The notes under the pieces are model-generated. The model was not told the origin of the DNA. It saw only the letters and a program-made list of their open reading frames with translations, and did not search any database. Position numbers and translations under genes: made by a program. This document shows, piece after piece, positions 39,961-49,614 of a DNA stretch of 62,607 nt (position 1 is the first letter of the stretch; every line of letters begins with the position of its first letter). Origin of the DNA: Bacteroides sp. (GTDB lineage Bacteria > Bacteroidota > Bacteroidia > Bacteroidales > Bacteroidaceae); NCBI RefSeq assembly GCF_028690125.1, contig NZ_JAQVBV010000031.1, forward strand, positions 1 to 62,607. The letters run 5' to 3'.

Positions 39961-41086
39961 TTGTCAACACCACCCCAGTAAGCTTAGGTATCTGTTGTGT
40001 CGCCCCTGTCTGTGTAAGCGTTAAATCTGCTTCCGCGGTGTTTATCGTGCAGGAAGTGACATTCAAGATATGCCCGGCTTCAAGAATTTTAGCAATAACC
40101 AATGCTCGGTAAACTGCACTCGCATAGGTGTTTGTTGAGGACGCTATACCCCAGGTAGCTTTTATCTCGGCAATGTACTCGGCTATCTTGGCATCCACAT
40201 CCGTTTGCACTTGTTCAATTGTATAACCATCAGCAAGCAGAACTGTTGCAGCGATAGTAACATTAACTTCGGTTGGGGTAACAACAGTAACACTATGCCC
40301 GATGGGGGCAATTCCTAAGCCTTGCTGTGTATATTCTGTCGGGTCAAAGTATTCTTTTACAAGGTTAATAAAGTCTTGTGTGCATGGGTTGTATTGGCTG
40401 TCTAAAATAGAAAGCTTAACTGTGCCTCCGCCATTCCAGACAGGGTAAACTTGAACCGCCCCGATGCCACCGAATTCCTCTGCCCACATTCTGTAATGAT
40501 TTACATTACCCCCGTAGGGCTTTCTTCGCAGCCACAGTATGCAACGGTCACGCAATTTTTCATCTGTTTCCGTATCCTCAGCAGGTGTAACAATATCAGA
40601 AAGAGTTGCTCTGCCTAACCCTGTTATTTGGGTTACTGGGAGTAGATTGCCTACATAGTCATTACCAATGGTTCCAGCAGTTTCACAAGTCAGCAAAAAG
40701 ATGCCATCTGAAACCTTGCTAGTTGCCGTATAATATACAGGGTTATCTTCGCTGATTGTGCTGAACCTAGAACCGAGTGAAATATTGAAAGGGCTTTCAT
40801 TATCATAAACACAAGCACATTTTCTCACCGCATAAGTAGCTGGTGACCTTGTAATCCCGTAGTTGCCTACAATAACATCAAGAGCTTCCCCTGCCGCTGT
40901 AAATATGTTCGTGTTCTTATAATAGAGTTGCAGGTCTACATATAAGTTTGTTGCCACAACAGCAAAGGGGGCTAATGCGTCATATATAACGCTCCCTTGA
41001 CGCCTATCAATGTCAGAAGGGGCTAAGGCAAGAGCTAATGCCATTATGTTTTCATAAGTCTTTTCCTCTAAATAATCATAATACAA
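39950..41086 (-). CDS. Baseplate protein J
   Basis: A 378-residue J-like wedge protein. DIRRQGSVIYDALAPFAVVA-type opening (here DIDRRQGSVIYDALAPF), GRATLSDIVTPAEDTETDEKL and YGGNVNHYRMWAEEFGGIGA are the family marks. TTG 41086 after GGTGGTG. It forms the baseplate wedge with the gp25-like protein. Confidence 0.9.
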   Translation of the reverse strand: MYYDYLEEKTYENIMALALALAPSDIDRRQGSVIYDALAPFAVVATNLYVDLQLYYKNTNIFTAAGEALDVIVGNYGITRSPATYAVRKCACVYDNESPFNISLGSRFSTISEDNPVYYTATSKVSDGIFLLTCETAGTIGNDYVGNLLPVTQITGLGRATLSDIVTPAEDTETDEKLRDRCILWLRRKPYGGNVNHYRMWAEEFGGIGAVQVYPVWNGGGTVKLSILDSQYNPCTQDFINLVKEYFDPTEYTQQGLGIAPIGHSVTVVTPTEVNVTIAATVLLADGYTIEQVQTDVDAKIAEYIAEIKATWGIASSTNTYASAVYRALVIAKILEAGHILNVTSCTINTAEADLTLTQTGATQQIPKLTGVVLTSAT

Positions 41087-41498
41087 CTTTGTTCACCACC
41101 GTTTCTTCGACAACACCAAAGATTGTTGTTACTGAAAATTTTATAACCACGCTGTCAATCTTATCTCCGCGTTCCGCAGTTACGCTGTCAACGCTAATTA
41201 TACGGTTGTCGTACTGTAAGCCCTCTTTTAAAGCTTCGGTAATATCCGCTTTAAGATAATCAAAGCCTAGCCCGATGTATTTTTCTAACCCGATACCGTA
41301 GTACCAGTCATAGATTAGATATGCGTACCGTTCAGTAAGCAAGATTTTTGTGATGGCTTGTTTTATAGCCTCAGCCCCATCTATCATACCTAAAATTCTT
41401 CCGGTTGTTAAATCTAATCTGTAAGTAAGACTTGGCTGATATATTTCCTTGTTAATATTAGCTAAGTCCTCTATATCATTTGAAAAGTATGGTATCAT
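41076..41498 (-). CDS. Baseplate wedge protein (gp25/W-like, DUF2634)
   Basis: A 140-residue protein. SLTYRLDLTTGRILGMIDGA followed by EAIKQAITKILLTERYAY and YDWYYGIGLEKYIG match the DUF2634/gp25 pattern. It pairs with baseplate J, whose gene it overlaps. Confidence 0.85.
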   Translation of the reverse strand: MIPYFSNDIEDLANINKEIYQPSLTYRLDLTTGRILGMIDGAEAIKQAITKILLTERYAYLIYDWYYGIGLEKYIGLGFDYLKADITEALKEGLQYDNRIISVDSVTAERGDKIDSVVIKFSVTTIFGVVEETVVNKVVL

Positions 41499-41857
41499 TC
41501 TCTAAAGCCCTCCATTTCTACTCGTTGGGCAATATAGTATAGCTGACCGTTGTTAAATCTAAAACAGACAACCTTGTCGCCAACTTGCAAGCCTCTCCAA
41601 ACTTCAATTTCTTCGGTTTCATACCCTGTTAAGGGGTGATAACAGCCTGTGTGTTTATGAGGTATCGGAAGAACATACCTTTTGCACATCGCCCCTACTT
41701 CAATAAGTTCGGAAGGAATATCAACATCAAAACCCTCTACACGAATGGCAATCGGACTTACGCTTGTAACTGTTGCGTAAATCCTGTAAGATTTCTGTTC
41801 GGTTGGCTCTTTGCAGATTGTCTTAACTAAATCAACTACTTCTTCAAATCCTGCCAT
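41495..41857 (-). CDS. DUF2577-like baseplate protein (XkdR-like)
   Basis: A 120-residue OB-fold-like protein. YRIYATVTSVSPIAIRVEGF and the closing GDKVVCFRFNNGQLYYIAQR fit DUF2577; LPIPHKHTGCYHP adds a histidine group. AATAGGTGG before the ATG. Likely part of the central spike region. Confidence 0.75.
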   Translation of the reverse strand: MAGFEEVVDLVKTICKEPTEQKSYRIYATVTSVSPIAIRVEGFDVDIPSELIEVGAMCKRYVLPIPHKHTGCYHPLTGYETEEIEVWRGLQVGDKVVCFRFNNGQLYYIAQRVEMEGFRE

Positions 41858-41865
41858 TTTACCAC

Positions 41866-42903
41866 CTATTTCGTTGTGTCTGTCGTTAGGAATGCACCAA
41901 TATCATCAAGCTTTTCATAATCTTCATCACGAGGAACTTCAACTTCCAAATCCATCGTGTGCATATCGTTGTCAAGCCGATGGGTACAGTGGGAAACAAT
42001 TCCCCGCTGTATATAAGTATCCTCTAACGCATTTTTTAACATAACCCAAATACCTTTACCTGCTCGAATGTCCCAATTCCCAATAGCTTTAAAGGATATT
42101 TTTCTTGTTTCATGGTTGCAAAGTTTTAGCTTGGCATACATTTCAATAACAATCTGCTCTGGGGTAGCCGCTTCATCAATCGTTTTAAAAAACTGCAAAG
42201 TACCCCAACGCTTTTTGGTATTCGAGTTGAAAATTATTCTATTCTGTCGAACCTGAAGGTCCTTGTTCTCTTGCGAGTATTTTATTTGATTATAGGTATC
42301 TTTGTCAATAGATTTGGAGAAGTCAAAACTGAACACTAAGTTATTGTCACCAAATGCCCAATCCGTCATGTACCTTTCCGCCTCAAATAGCTCTAAAACA
42401 CCAAAATCGTCCCAAACAATATACCGTTTCATTTCATTTCGGATAGTAATGCCTATCCCCCAACTAATTATATCATATAACGATTTGTTGTCGTGTATTG
42501 TAATCGGCAATTCTGTTTTTGGGGTGTCACTAACCAAATGTTTTAGCTCGAACCTTTTGCATAACGCTGTAAATAGCGTTGCTAAAGTATCACCTCGGGA
42601 TATATACACATCATTATTCTTTAGATACCTCAGTTGGTCATAACAGGTAAGCTTTATTTCATCGTGTTCATCCGCATTCATTTCAAAAATATAGCCTAGA
42701 AATAGTCCTTTATCACCGTCTAATATTTTTATTCTTCCGCCGTTGTGAAATTTTACATTCTTGTCAGCGATTACGGTTAATCGAACTTTGCTAGGCTGAT
42801 TTTCGATAGCGGTTGAGAGGGTAAGCTTGTGAACTAATGATGTGATATAAAAACTTTCGTCCTTCGCTATTTGGTCATAATCTTGATATTCTATTGTTAG
42901 CAT
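41866..42903 (-). CDS. Baseplate hub (XkdQ / gpD-like)
   Basis: A 345-residue protein with LTIEYQDYDQIAKDESFYIT, then SFDFSKSIDKDTYNQIKY and the C-terminal GKGIWVMLKNALEDTYIQRG. This is the XkdQ pattern of PBSX-like tails. It makes the hub at the end of the tube. CGGAGG before the ATG; overlap with the LysM gene. Confidence 0.85.
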   Translation of the reverse strand: MLTIEYQDYDQIAKDESFYITSLVHKLTLSTAIENQPSKVRLTVIADKNVKFHNGGRIKILDGDKGLFLGYIFEMNADEHDEIKLTCYDQLRYLKNNDVYISRGDTLATLFTALCKRFELKHLVSDTPKTELPITIHDNKSLYDIISWGIGITIRNEMKRYIVWDDFGVLELFEAERYMTDWAFGDNNLVFSFDFSKSIDKDTYNQIKYSQENKDLQVRQNRIIFNSNTKKRWGTLQFFKTIDEAATPEQIVIEMYAKLKLCNHETRKISFKAIGNWDIRAGKGIWVMLKNALEDTYIQRGIVSHCTHRLDNDMHTMDLEVEVPRDEDYEKLDDIGAFLTTDTTK

Positions 42904-43636
42904 CTTTCCTTACCTCCGCAGGGATTTCTAAAGTTTTTCCGGCTAAATTTTCTAATCCACTACCAATTATACCTTTAGCCATATTGCTTGAAAGTATCCC
43001 TTTGTAGTTAGTTCCGTCACCAGTTAGCCTACGAGCAATCTCCCATATCTTTTCACCTTCGCTTACTTCGTGCTTAGATGGAATAGTTACTATCCCAAGC
43101 TCTGCGTCCGTGTTCGTCAGCTCTGTTTTAGTAACCTTTGTTATTTTGCCGTTAGCGTCCCGTTCAACTGTTACTTTAGTGGCCCCGTATCTTACCCACT
43201 CTTTAAGACTAAGTTCAAAATAAATATCATTATGCTCTCCAGCCTTGCGGGTGAAGGTAAATCGCTCAACTGCCATCATCATAGAGAAGTCTAAGTCTGT
43301 TATTACCAGCTTGAGGGGCTTCTTTTCTTCTTGTAGCTTGGTGAAAAACGATACATAGTATTCTGGGTCATATCTCTCTTTTTTCCACAATGCAACTGAT
43401 TTTAGAACGCTATATACATTAAGATTTGTTGGGAGTATGCTTTCAGCTTGAGGAAAGTATGAAGAAATTTTTAAGCTTCTTAACCCCGGTGTTCTAAGAA
43501 TGTTTATTTCTCCTAAATTAAGGACTTCTTTTTCCTTATTTTGCCCTTTACGCTCAACCTTGACTACCCCCGGGTTAATGGGGAGTGTGATTACTTCCCC
43601 GTTTCCTGAAAAATAAAATATAATTGTATTAGTCAA
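42875..43636 (-). CDS. LysM-containing baseplate/tail protein (XkdP-like, gp53-like)
   Basis: A 253-residue protein. The C-terminal part has KHEVSEGEKIWEIARRLTGD and a closing LEIPAEV, a LysM-type domain used inside tails of this class. TTG 43636 after GGGGAGGTG. It connects tape measure and hub. Confidence 0.85.
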   Translation of the reverse strand: MTNTIIFYFSGNGEVITLPINPGVVKVERKGQNKEKEVLNLGEINILRTPGLRSLKISSYFPQAESILPTNLNVYSVLKSVALWKKERYDPEYYVSFFTKLQEEKKPLKLVITDLDFSMMMAVERFTFTRKAGEHNDIYFELSLKEWVRYGATKVTVERDANGKITKVTKTELTNTDAELGIVTIPSKHEVSEGEKIWEIARRLTGDGTNYKGILSSNMAKGIIGSGLENLAGKTLEIPAEVRKDANNRISRL

Positions 43637-45485
43637 GTATCACACCTCCCCTTAGATTGTTTTTGAGGGCGTCTATGAACTCTTGGTTAACCTGCCTAAC
43701 AATGCCGTCCACATCGGCGTCTTTGTGAACATCACCAAAATTTACGGTCATTTGTGGGGTTACCTGGCTGTAATTTAGCTGATATTCCCGCATAGCTAAG
43801 TCTTTAAGAAGAACCAAATCCTCGTCATAGATTTTAACGCTGTCAAGCTTACCGCCTTTAACATTTACTGGGAGCCCTGAGCCGTCTAACCCCTGCATTC
43901 CTTCAAATCCTGGAACATTTAACCAGCTACCCATGTCTTTGATACGCCGTTTAAATAAGTCTGCCTGGTCTGCTATGCTACCGGCTTTCAAGTAGGCATC
44001 ATATTTCATCGTATTAGGGTTCCACTTGTCTTTTTCAGATACCCCAAAATCAATCTTAAGTTCTTCTTTGCCCATTGCTCTCCGAACGATATTGATTATG
44101 TTCAGAGCCCCACTAAGGTTATTCAGTAGTTTTTCCACCCAAATAATCGTGTCAATAATTATGTTCTGAAGGTTGCCAAAAACTTCTGCGGAGTTACTCG
44201 CAAACGCCTGAAACGCCGCCTTAGAACTAAATATGACGCCTAAGAATACACCAAACATTAACGCGGCAGTCGCAATCAGAGGGTTAGATAAGAGAAATGC
44301 ACCCGCTGTGATTAACGCAGAAGCTGCCCAACCTGCGGTTGCTGCCGCCACCCGATACATTGAAGGAATAGTGGAGATTATCAACAAAGTTGTGATAGCA
44401 GAAAGGGCTCCAAAAATCTCCCACAGATTAGCACTAATGAATGAGATAACAGAGACTGCCGTTTCTGACAATTCTGACATTATTGGGTTGAAAGCATAAG
44501 TAAGCTTATTTGCCATCTGTGTACAAGCTTGCTCAAAAGTTGTAGGCATACGATTAAAGGCTTCATCAATATCTCCGCTAAAATTGATAATGGCGCCTTT
44601 CAGAATATCAGAAGTTAACCTACCCTCTTTACCTGCTTCTTTCAACAGCCCTCTTTCAATGCCTGTATACTTTTCTAATGCGTCCAAGAGCAACGGAGCA
44701 CCCTCAGAAATAGATTTGAACTCGTCACCTTGTAGTTTACCAGATCCCAATGCCTGGATTAACTGCAAGGTAGAGTTTCTTCTCATTTCAGCGGTCGCAC
44801 CCGCAACCGTAAACGATTTAGAAACAGTTTCAGCAAACCGAACCATTTCTTCAGTACTATTGAAATACCGCTTAGCCGCTACACCTATCTTAGAAACATT
44901 GCTCGCCATTTCCCCGTATTCTGACCTACTGCGTTGAGCCGCTGCATAAACCATATCATTTGCTCTTAGTGCTTCGGAGGTTGAGTTCGTTGCGATAGCC
45001 ATTTTAGCTTGGGTGAGTATAAAAGTATCACCCATTTCTAATATCTTGCCGGGCAACCTTGAGATAGTATAAAGTAAATTAGTTAGTGAATTACCAACGG
45101 TAATACCAAATACTAAGCCTTTAAAACCAGTTGCCGTAAAATGTTTATCTAACTTGCTTAAATCTTTTTGCAACGCCCTCATAGGTTCCCCTGATTGCTG
45201 TGCTAAAGAGTTCATTCGATTTAATGCGGAAGAGAAAGTGTTAGTAGCGGCGGTTGAGGCGTTAGCCACTCTGGAAAATACTTGGTGCTTATCTGCGGTG
45301 TGTGATAAGGAACTCGCCGCATTTCTAAGGGCAGTATACTTAGTTTCTGTTCTATTTACAAATTCCCCAGTTGCATAGTTAGCCATATTCATCTTGTCGG
45401 AGAACAGCTCTACTTTGGCAATTATGCTGTTAAGGGTTTGCGTAAATCTATCCTCTAACGATATTGTTTCTCTAATTTCAGCCAA
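43629..45485 (-). CDS. Tail tape measure protein
   Basis: A 618-residue protein. The tape-measure core has GGKLQ-type element GSGKLQGDEFKSISEGAPLL and the preceding VSKSFTVAGATAEMRRNSTL, followed by hydrophobic helices (residues of about 355-425). An N-terminal coiled coil precedes it. Its modest length predicts a short contractile tail. TTG start behind GGCAGGTGAG. Confidence 0.9.
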   Translation of the reverse strand: MAEIRETISLEDRFTQTLNSIIAKVELFSDKMNMANYATGEFVNRTETKYTALRNAASSLSHTADKHQVFSRVANASTAATNTFSSALNRMNSLAQQSGEPMRALQKDLSKLDKHFTATGFKGLVFGITVGNSLTNLLYTISRLPGKILEMGDTFILTQAKMAIATNSTSEALRANDMVYAAAQRSRSEYGEMASNVSKIGVAAKRYFNSTEEMVRFAETVSKSFTVAGATAEMRRNSTLQLIQALGSGKLQGDEFKSISEGAPLLLDALEKYTGIERGLLKEAGKEGRLTSDILKGAIINFSGDIDEAFNRMPTTFEQACTQMANKLTYAFNPIMSELSETAVSVISFISANLWEIFGALSAITTLLIISTIPSMYRVAAATAGWAASALITAGAFLLSNPLIATAALMFGVFLGVIFSSKAAFQAFASNSAEVFGNLQNIIIDTIIWVEKLLNNLSGALNIINIVRRAMGKEELKIDFGVSEKDKWNPNTMKYDAYLKAGSIADQADLFKRRIKDMGSWLNVPGFEGMQGLDGSGLPVNVKGGKLDSVKIYDEDLVLLKDLAMREYQLNYSQVTPQMTVNFGDVHKDADVDGIVRQVNQEFIDALKNNLRGGVILD

Positions 45486-45506
45486 TGTATCTCACCTGCC
45501 TTGTGG

Positions 45507-45680
45507 CTAAGTTTTCATTTTCCTTCTTTGCTCTTCTTCTGCTTTTATTTTTAGCTGGATACAAGCAATTAGAAAAGCTTTTTCTTCAAGGGGCATTTCT
45601 AAATATTCGTGCGGGCGATATTTAAGATTAAGGACGGCGTACATACAGTAGTTTGCATCGCCGTCCCCGCCCTCAATTAG
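45507..45680 (-). CDS. Tail assembly chaperone extension, made by -1 frameshift
   Basis: A frame of 57 codons that has no start of its own but continues the 127-residue chaperone after a -1 slip at AAAAAAC (45680-45686). It encodes NYCMYAVLNLKYRPHEYLEM and EEKAFLIACIQLKIKAEEEQ, the expected second part (XkdN/gpGT type). It ends before the tape measure gene. The long form is thought to bind the tape measure during tail assembly. Confidence 0.8.
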   Translation of the reverse strand, partial: LIEGGDGDANYCMYAVLNLKYRPHEYLEMPLEEKAFLIACIQLKIKAEEEQRRKMKT

Positions 45681-45686
45681 TTTTTT
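45632..45686 (-). promoter_or_regulatory. Programmed -1 frameshift signal
   Basis: The slippery heptamer A AAA AAC (45680-45686) lies just before the zero-frame TAA (45677-45679). Thirteen bases on, a GC stem GGACGGCG with CGCCGTCC (45632-45666) can stimulate slipping. Confidence 0.85.
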
Positions 45687-46060
45687 GCTTGTTCGACCTT
45701 TTTATTAATATCAAGGTCAAACTCGCTAAGTTTACTAATTTCTTCTGCCAAAGCATAGAACTCTCCGGACAAGAGAACTTTTCCTAACAAATCTTTTGGA
45801 TTCGTTACCCCGAATTGTTCTAACAATGTAGCACTTTTGAAGTTTGGTTCAACAGTATTGTTGATAACCATTAACTCCATAAGTTTTGCTCCGTCAGATT
45901 TCGCTACTTTGGAATACTCCGCAAATTCGTCTTTGGTTACTGCACGAATTACAAACGGGGTAGGAATGCCTTTTATCAATACCTCTTTGGTAAGATTGGC
46001 AATATCTCTACCCTTGAAAAACTCCACAAAACTTAAATTTGATGTTTCTTTCTTAGCCAT
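45677..46060 (-). CDS. Tail assembly chaperone, short form
   Basis: About 127 residues (MAKKETSNLSFVEFFKGRDI), ending EQAKN at the frameshift site. ATG 46060 follows GGAGGAATAATT. It lies between tail tube and tape measure, exactly where G-type chaperones occur. Confidence 0.85.
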   Translation of the reverse strand: MAKKETSNLSFVEFFKGRDIANLTKEVLIKGIPTPFVIRAVTKDEFAEYSKVAKSDGAKLMELMVINNTVEPNFKSATLLEQFGVTNPKDLLGKVLLSGEFYALAEEISKLSEFDLDINKKVEQAKN

Positions 46061-46093
46061 AATAATTATTCCTCCTTCGATTTTGGACAAATC

Positions 46094-46549
46094 TTACAGG
46101 TCGTCAAAGCCTTCATAGTTCAGTACTTCGCTGAATTTGAACGGAATGGATTCTTCCAATACAGCATCCTCAGCATCCAACTTAGCAATGTCAATGCTGT
46201 CAATAGTTACCTTACCAAGAGTTGTTCTTTCAGTACCGCGGCCACTACCTTCATCATCTACTGTAATAGTAAGAGTAAGGCTTGGGGCAATACCTGTTTT
46301 GATGTAGTTTATCATAGCTTTCCGGAAGTAGCTTGTCATATAATAACAAGTCATAGTGCCTGAGCCTTTCCACCCCAGATATTTATTGCCGGGGGCCATG
46401 TCACCAATAACTGGGACTTCTTTCTGACTTATGGTAATTTTAGCGTCGATTTTCTTGACTTCCATCGCAAGACGAATTTCTCCGTCTAAGTTCATCCAGA
46501 TTTCACCAAGCTTACCATTGATAGTCTGTTCTCCGTTAATAAATGGCAT
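46094..46549 (-). CDS. Tail tube protein (XkdM-like)
   Basis: A 151-residue protein. MPFINGEQTINGKLGEIWMN and GWKGSGTMTCYYMTSYFRKA fit the XkdM/DUF2001 tube family. It stacks in rings inside the sheath. AAGGGAGG before the ATG. Confidence 0.9.
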   Translation of the reverse strand: MPFINGEQTINGKLGEIWMNLDGEIRLAMEVKKIDAKITISQKEVPVIGDMAPGNKYLGWKGSGTMTCYYMTSYFRKAMINYIKTGIAPSLTLTITVDDEGSGRGTERTTLGKVTIDSIDIAKLDAEDAVLEESIPFKFSEVLNYEGFDDL

Positions 46550-46567
46550 ATATTTTTACCTCCCTTC

Positions 46568-47917
46568 TTAGCCTTTCACTTCAACATCTAAATACAGAAT
46601 TTCCATTGCGTCGAGTACTGGGAGCTGATAGATATTACCTGTAACGGCGTCAATCTTGTCACCTTTTGCAACAACGATATGGTCTTCCGGTACATAGTCA
46701 GAGTCAACTGCCTCAATACGTTGTAATTCCTTAATATAAGCAATTACATCTGCTTTGAACAAAGCTCTACCTGTAGTGCTGTTACCAACTTTACCAACAT
46801 AGCTGTTTTCCCAAACTGTCAAAACAGAAGTCGCAATCTCGTCCATTACACGAATAGCACGGTTCTTGCTAAAAGTGTAGTCTTTAGTTGGGGTGAAAGA
46901 TGTAAAAGTATTTATATCCTTCTCAACTACGATTGTACCGTCTTGCTTAGTGCTAATTAAGAACTTACCTTTGCCAAGAGCTACGATAATTTCTTCATTA
47001 GTTAATTCTCCGGTAATACTTACAGCGTCATTGACGGTTTTATAAGTATTGCTTTCATTGATTTTTGCACCTGCAGTAATGCCTGCGACAAAAGCTGGGA
47101 ACATTTGAACCGTAATCGTTTCTGTGGCTGTTTTGTAGCCCTGGTCAGAAGAAATTACACCCTCATAGTCCGCAGTTTCATAATTGTATGTACAAAGTTG
47201 TACCTTACGACCATTATCGTCCCGCATATTTTTGATAAAGGTCAAAGCAAGCGGATTGATTGTTGCATGGTCCTCAATAAGTGCCATGGTCTGCCATTTT
47301 GCAGTTTTCAGCAAGTTAAAGTAAGCTGGGTAAGCTGTGGAGTTTGTAGCTGTACCGTCAGTACCGCCAGTGAATACAGCACTTGCTACCTCAACAAGTG
47401 GTTGTTCCGAATCTGTGAAAGTCACGAAGTCATTATCAACCAAATCTGCAACAGTAGTAATCTCCTGTGCATCAACTTCAAGCCCGTCAAAGAAAGTTGT
47501 TACTCTAAAATTGCCAGTAACAAATTTGCTGTCCGCAACTTGAATAGTGAGCAAATCACCTTTAGACCCTGCATATTTAGCAGTAGCAACGAACGCCGTA
47601 GCATTAGCAGAAGCTTTCACGCCGCCTGTAGTTGTACGATACACTAAACATTTGTAGCAGTTTTGGAGTATCAATCTCAACGCCAAGCTGTCAGCTGTAT
47701 CAAACGCAGTAAAACCAACTTTTGCACGGCTCTTGCCGTCAACTAAGTCACTGGATAGAACCTCAATCAATGAGCCTTCCGCACCCCATTTCAACGGTAA
47801 TGCGATTGTGGCAATACCTCTGTCGCCTACCTGAATAAGCGGAGTAGCGTATGCTCGGAAATTAGTATAGGCACCGGGCCTAATTTTAGTCTGGGATAAC
47901 CAAGTTCCACCTGCCAT
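46568..47917 (-). CDS. Contractile tail sheath protein
   Basis: A 449-residue XkdK-like sheath. It opens MAGGTWLSQTKIRPGAYTNF and has GIATIALPLKWGAEGSLIEV; the C-terminal domain has KNRAIRVMDEIATSVLTVWE. Length is typical for this family. It defines the phage as a myovirus. Confidence 0.95.
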   Translation of the reverse strand: MAGGTWLSQTKIRPGAYTNFRAYATPLIQVGDRGIATIALPLKWGAEGSLIEVLSSDLVDGKSRAKVGFTAFDTADSLALRLILQNCYKCLVYRTTTGGVKASANATAFVATAKYAGSKGDLLTIQVADSKFVTGNFRVTTFFDGLEVDAQEITTVADLVDNDFVTFTDSEQPLVEVASAVFTGGTDGTATNSTAYPAYFNLLKTAKWQTMALIEDHATINPLALTFIKNMRDDNGRKVQLCTYNYETADYEGVISSDQGYKTATETITVQMFPAFVAGITAGAKINESNTYKTVNDAVSITGELTNEEIIVALGKGKFLISTKQDGTIVVEKDINTFTSFTPTKDYTFSKNRAIRVMDEIATSVLTVWENSYVGKVGNSTTGRALFKADVIAYIKELQRIEAVDSDYVPEDHIVVAKGDKIDAVTGNIYQLPVLDAMEILYLDVEVKG

Positions 47918-47931
47918 TTAAGTCACCTCTC

Positions 47932-48381
47932 TTATAAAATAAATTCCAATTCTGTCATTTTGGGTTCCTCAACGAGTTCTCTTTTAACCTTAAAGTCATA
48001 AGTAACATAAAAGAGTAAAACCTCGTCCTGAATTTTATATTCTAAATCACGCCCCCAGCACGGTAACGAGGGGTAATTTATCATAGAATTAGGTAGATTA
48101 ATACTTTCAAGAACATCAAGTAGTTTTTCTCCGACAGTTCTGCATTGGGAATACTTATCAGTATTTTCTGTTGGGTGGAATCGAATAAGCATTGACGCGG
48201 TGCGTTTAAACCAATTCTTAGCTATCCGCTCTTGCTGTTGTGTTATGCAAGAAACAAAAAAGCAAGGTTTAACCAAACCTTGTTCTACCTGGTCCTTGTA
48301 TATATTCGGAGAGGGAGAAAAGGAAGAATGAAGTTTTACCGATATTGCACTAATAACAGTATCTCCAGTTACTTCTGACAT
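47932..48381 (-). CDS. Tail terminator-like protein (DUF6838-type)
   Basis: A 149-residue protein. KDQVEQGLVKPCFFVSCITQ and RTASMLIRFHPTENTDKYSQ match the DUF6838 neck/tail terminator family preceding sheath genes. GATAGGAGG before the ATG. Confidence 0.8.
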   Translation of the reverse strand: MSEVTGDTVISAISVKLHSSFSPSPNIYKDQVEQGLVKPCFFVSCITQQQERIAKNWFKRTASMLIRFHPTENTDKYSQCRTVGEKLLDVLESINLPNSMINYPSLPCWGRDLEYKIQDEVLLFYVTYDFKVKRELVEEPKMTELEFIL

Positions 48382-48392
48382 TTTTTATCCTC

Positions 48393-48830
48393 CTATCTCA
48401 TTCCAAGACCCATTTTTTCTAACCTTGCTTGAAGCGCCGCATCCGCGTATATTTTTGTTCTTCTCACAACATAGTTACCGTCAACCCAACCGGTCTTCAC
48501 CCGCATACCTGATTTTTCCCCGGGGGCATAAATAAATCTCTTACCTTCCCAGTGACCTGGCACATAGTGTCCCTTCTGCATAAATCCTCCTTCAACATAG
48601 CTTGCGTAAGGTAAATCATTTCGGATTTCGATACGCAATTTCTTGTGTGACGCCTTAACTAAATAAAACGCCTCAGCAAGCTCACCAGTTGGATAGGTCT
48701 GTTGTGCCTTAACATCTTCAAGCCACTGCTTGCCTACTTTATTCATCGCAATAACCCTACGCCTTATAGCGGTGTTTTTTACTACCCGCAATAGCTCCGC
48801 GTATCGTCTTGATGTAACTGTACTACTCAT
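48393..48830 (-). CDS. HK97 gp10-like neck protein
   Basis: A 145-residue protein. MNKVGKQWLEDVKAQQTYPT and IRNDLPYASYVEGGFMQKG give the Y-(A/V)-x-x-V-E-x-G core of gp10-like tail-completion proteins. One-base coupling with the gene upstream (TAATG). Confidence 0.85.
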   Translation of the reverse strand: MSSTVTSRRYAELLRVVKNTAIRRRVIAMNKVGKQWLEDVKAQQTYPTGELAEAFYLVKASHKKLRIEIRNDLPYASYVEGGFMQKGHYVPGHWEGKRFIYAPGEKSGMRVKTGWVDGNYVVRRTKIYADAALQARLEKMGLGMR

Positions 48831-49186
48831 TAGGCATCACCGTCTACTATAATATCAACTTCCATGTGAGTTTCATAGAGCATTGGGGCTCCCGCTGTTC
48901 CGATATATTCTACTGATTTTACCCCTTTAATTATCTTAGTAAAGACAATCTTGTCGCCCTTAACAATATCTTTATCGGGGTCACAGAAGATACGAAACAT
49001 AAAACGAACCTCATTACTGACTTCCGTTTTAGGGAGTGAACGGTCTGGGAAAAGTCTGCTAATTCTGCAAGGAATGTCAGAATAAGTCGGGGTAGCAGGA
49101 TAACCAGTAGTGGTTGTAAAGTCAGCGGCAACTGCTGTGCCAATCCTATACACATCTACTAAATCATCGTACATACCGTTAAACAT
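48830..49186 (-). CDS. Head closure protein
   Basis: About 118 residues (MFNGMYDDLVDVYRIGTAVA). ATG 49186 has AGGAG eight bases upstream, better than the ATG at 49222. DIPCRISRLFPDRSL and GDKIVFTKI resemble gp16-like head closure proteins. Confidence 0.75.
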   Translation of the reverse strand: MFNGMYDDLVDVYRIGTAVAADFTTTTGYPATPTYSDIPCRISRLFPDRSLPKTEVSNEVRFMFRIFCDPDKDIVKGDKIVFTKIIKGVKSVEYIGTAGAPMLYETHMEVDIIVDGDA

Positions 49187-49215
49187 CTTTCTAACTCCTG
49201 ACAAATTAAAGAACT

Positions 49216-49614
49216 TTACCATACCATTCTCCTAAATTTTTGAAGTTGAGATTTGTACTCCATCGTAATCCTATCAAGATTAGCCGAATGACTTTCAAGG
49301 GCTTTAGAAGTCTTTGTAGTCCTGGAAGTATTACCCAACCACAATTCTGTGTCACCTAACTCTATTTTCTGAATGTCGTTGATACCGATTGTTTCGTTGT
49401 CACCAGAAGTGTCAAAGTCTGCCCCACTAACCTTAGTGTACAGCAGTAAATCAACTGCCATATTGGCCCAAGTATATTTCAGTTCCTCCGGGATAACAGA
49501 TATGTTGCAATAGTTCTTTATGACCTGTCCCACTTCATCTACTGCTAAAAGCATATCTTCCTCTAAAATAAGGTCGTCTTTGATTTTCATTTGGACTATT
49601 TCCAATACCGTCAA
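49216..49614 (-). CDS. Head-tail connector (gp6/gp15-like)
   Basis: A 132-residue helical protein. LAVDEVGQVIKNYCNISVIP and ELKYTWANMAVDLLLYTKVS give the adaptor pattern. TTG start behind GAGGTGG. Confidence 0.8.
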   Translation of the reverse strand: MTVLEIVQMKIKDDLILEEDMLLAVDEVGQVIKNYCNISVIPEELKYTWANMAVDLLLYTKVSGADFDTSGDNETIGINDIQKIELGDTELWLGNTSRTTKTSKALESHSANLDRITMEYKSQLQKFRRMVW

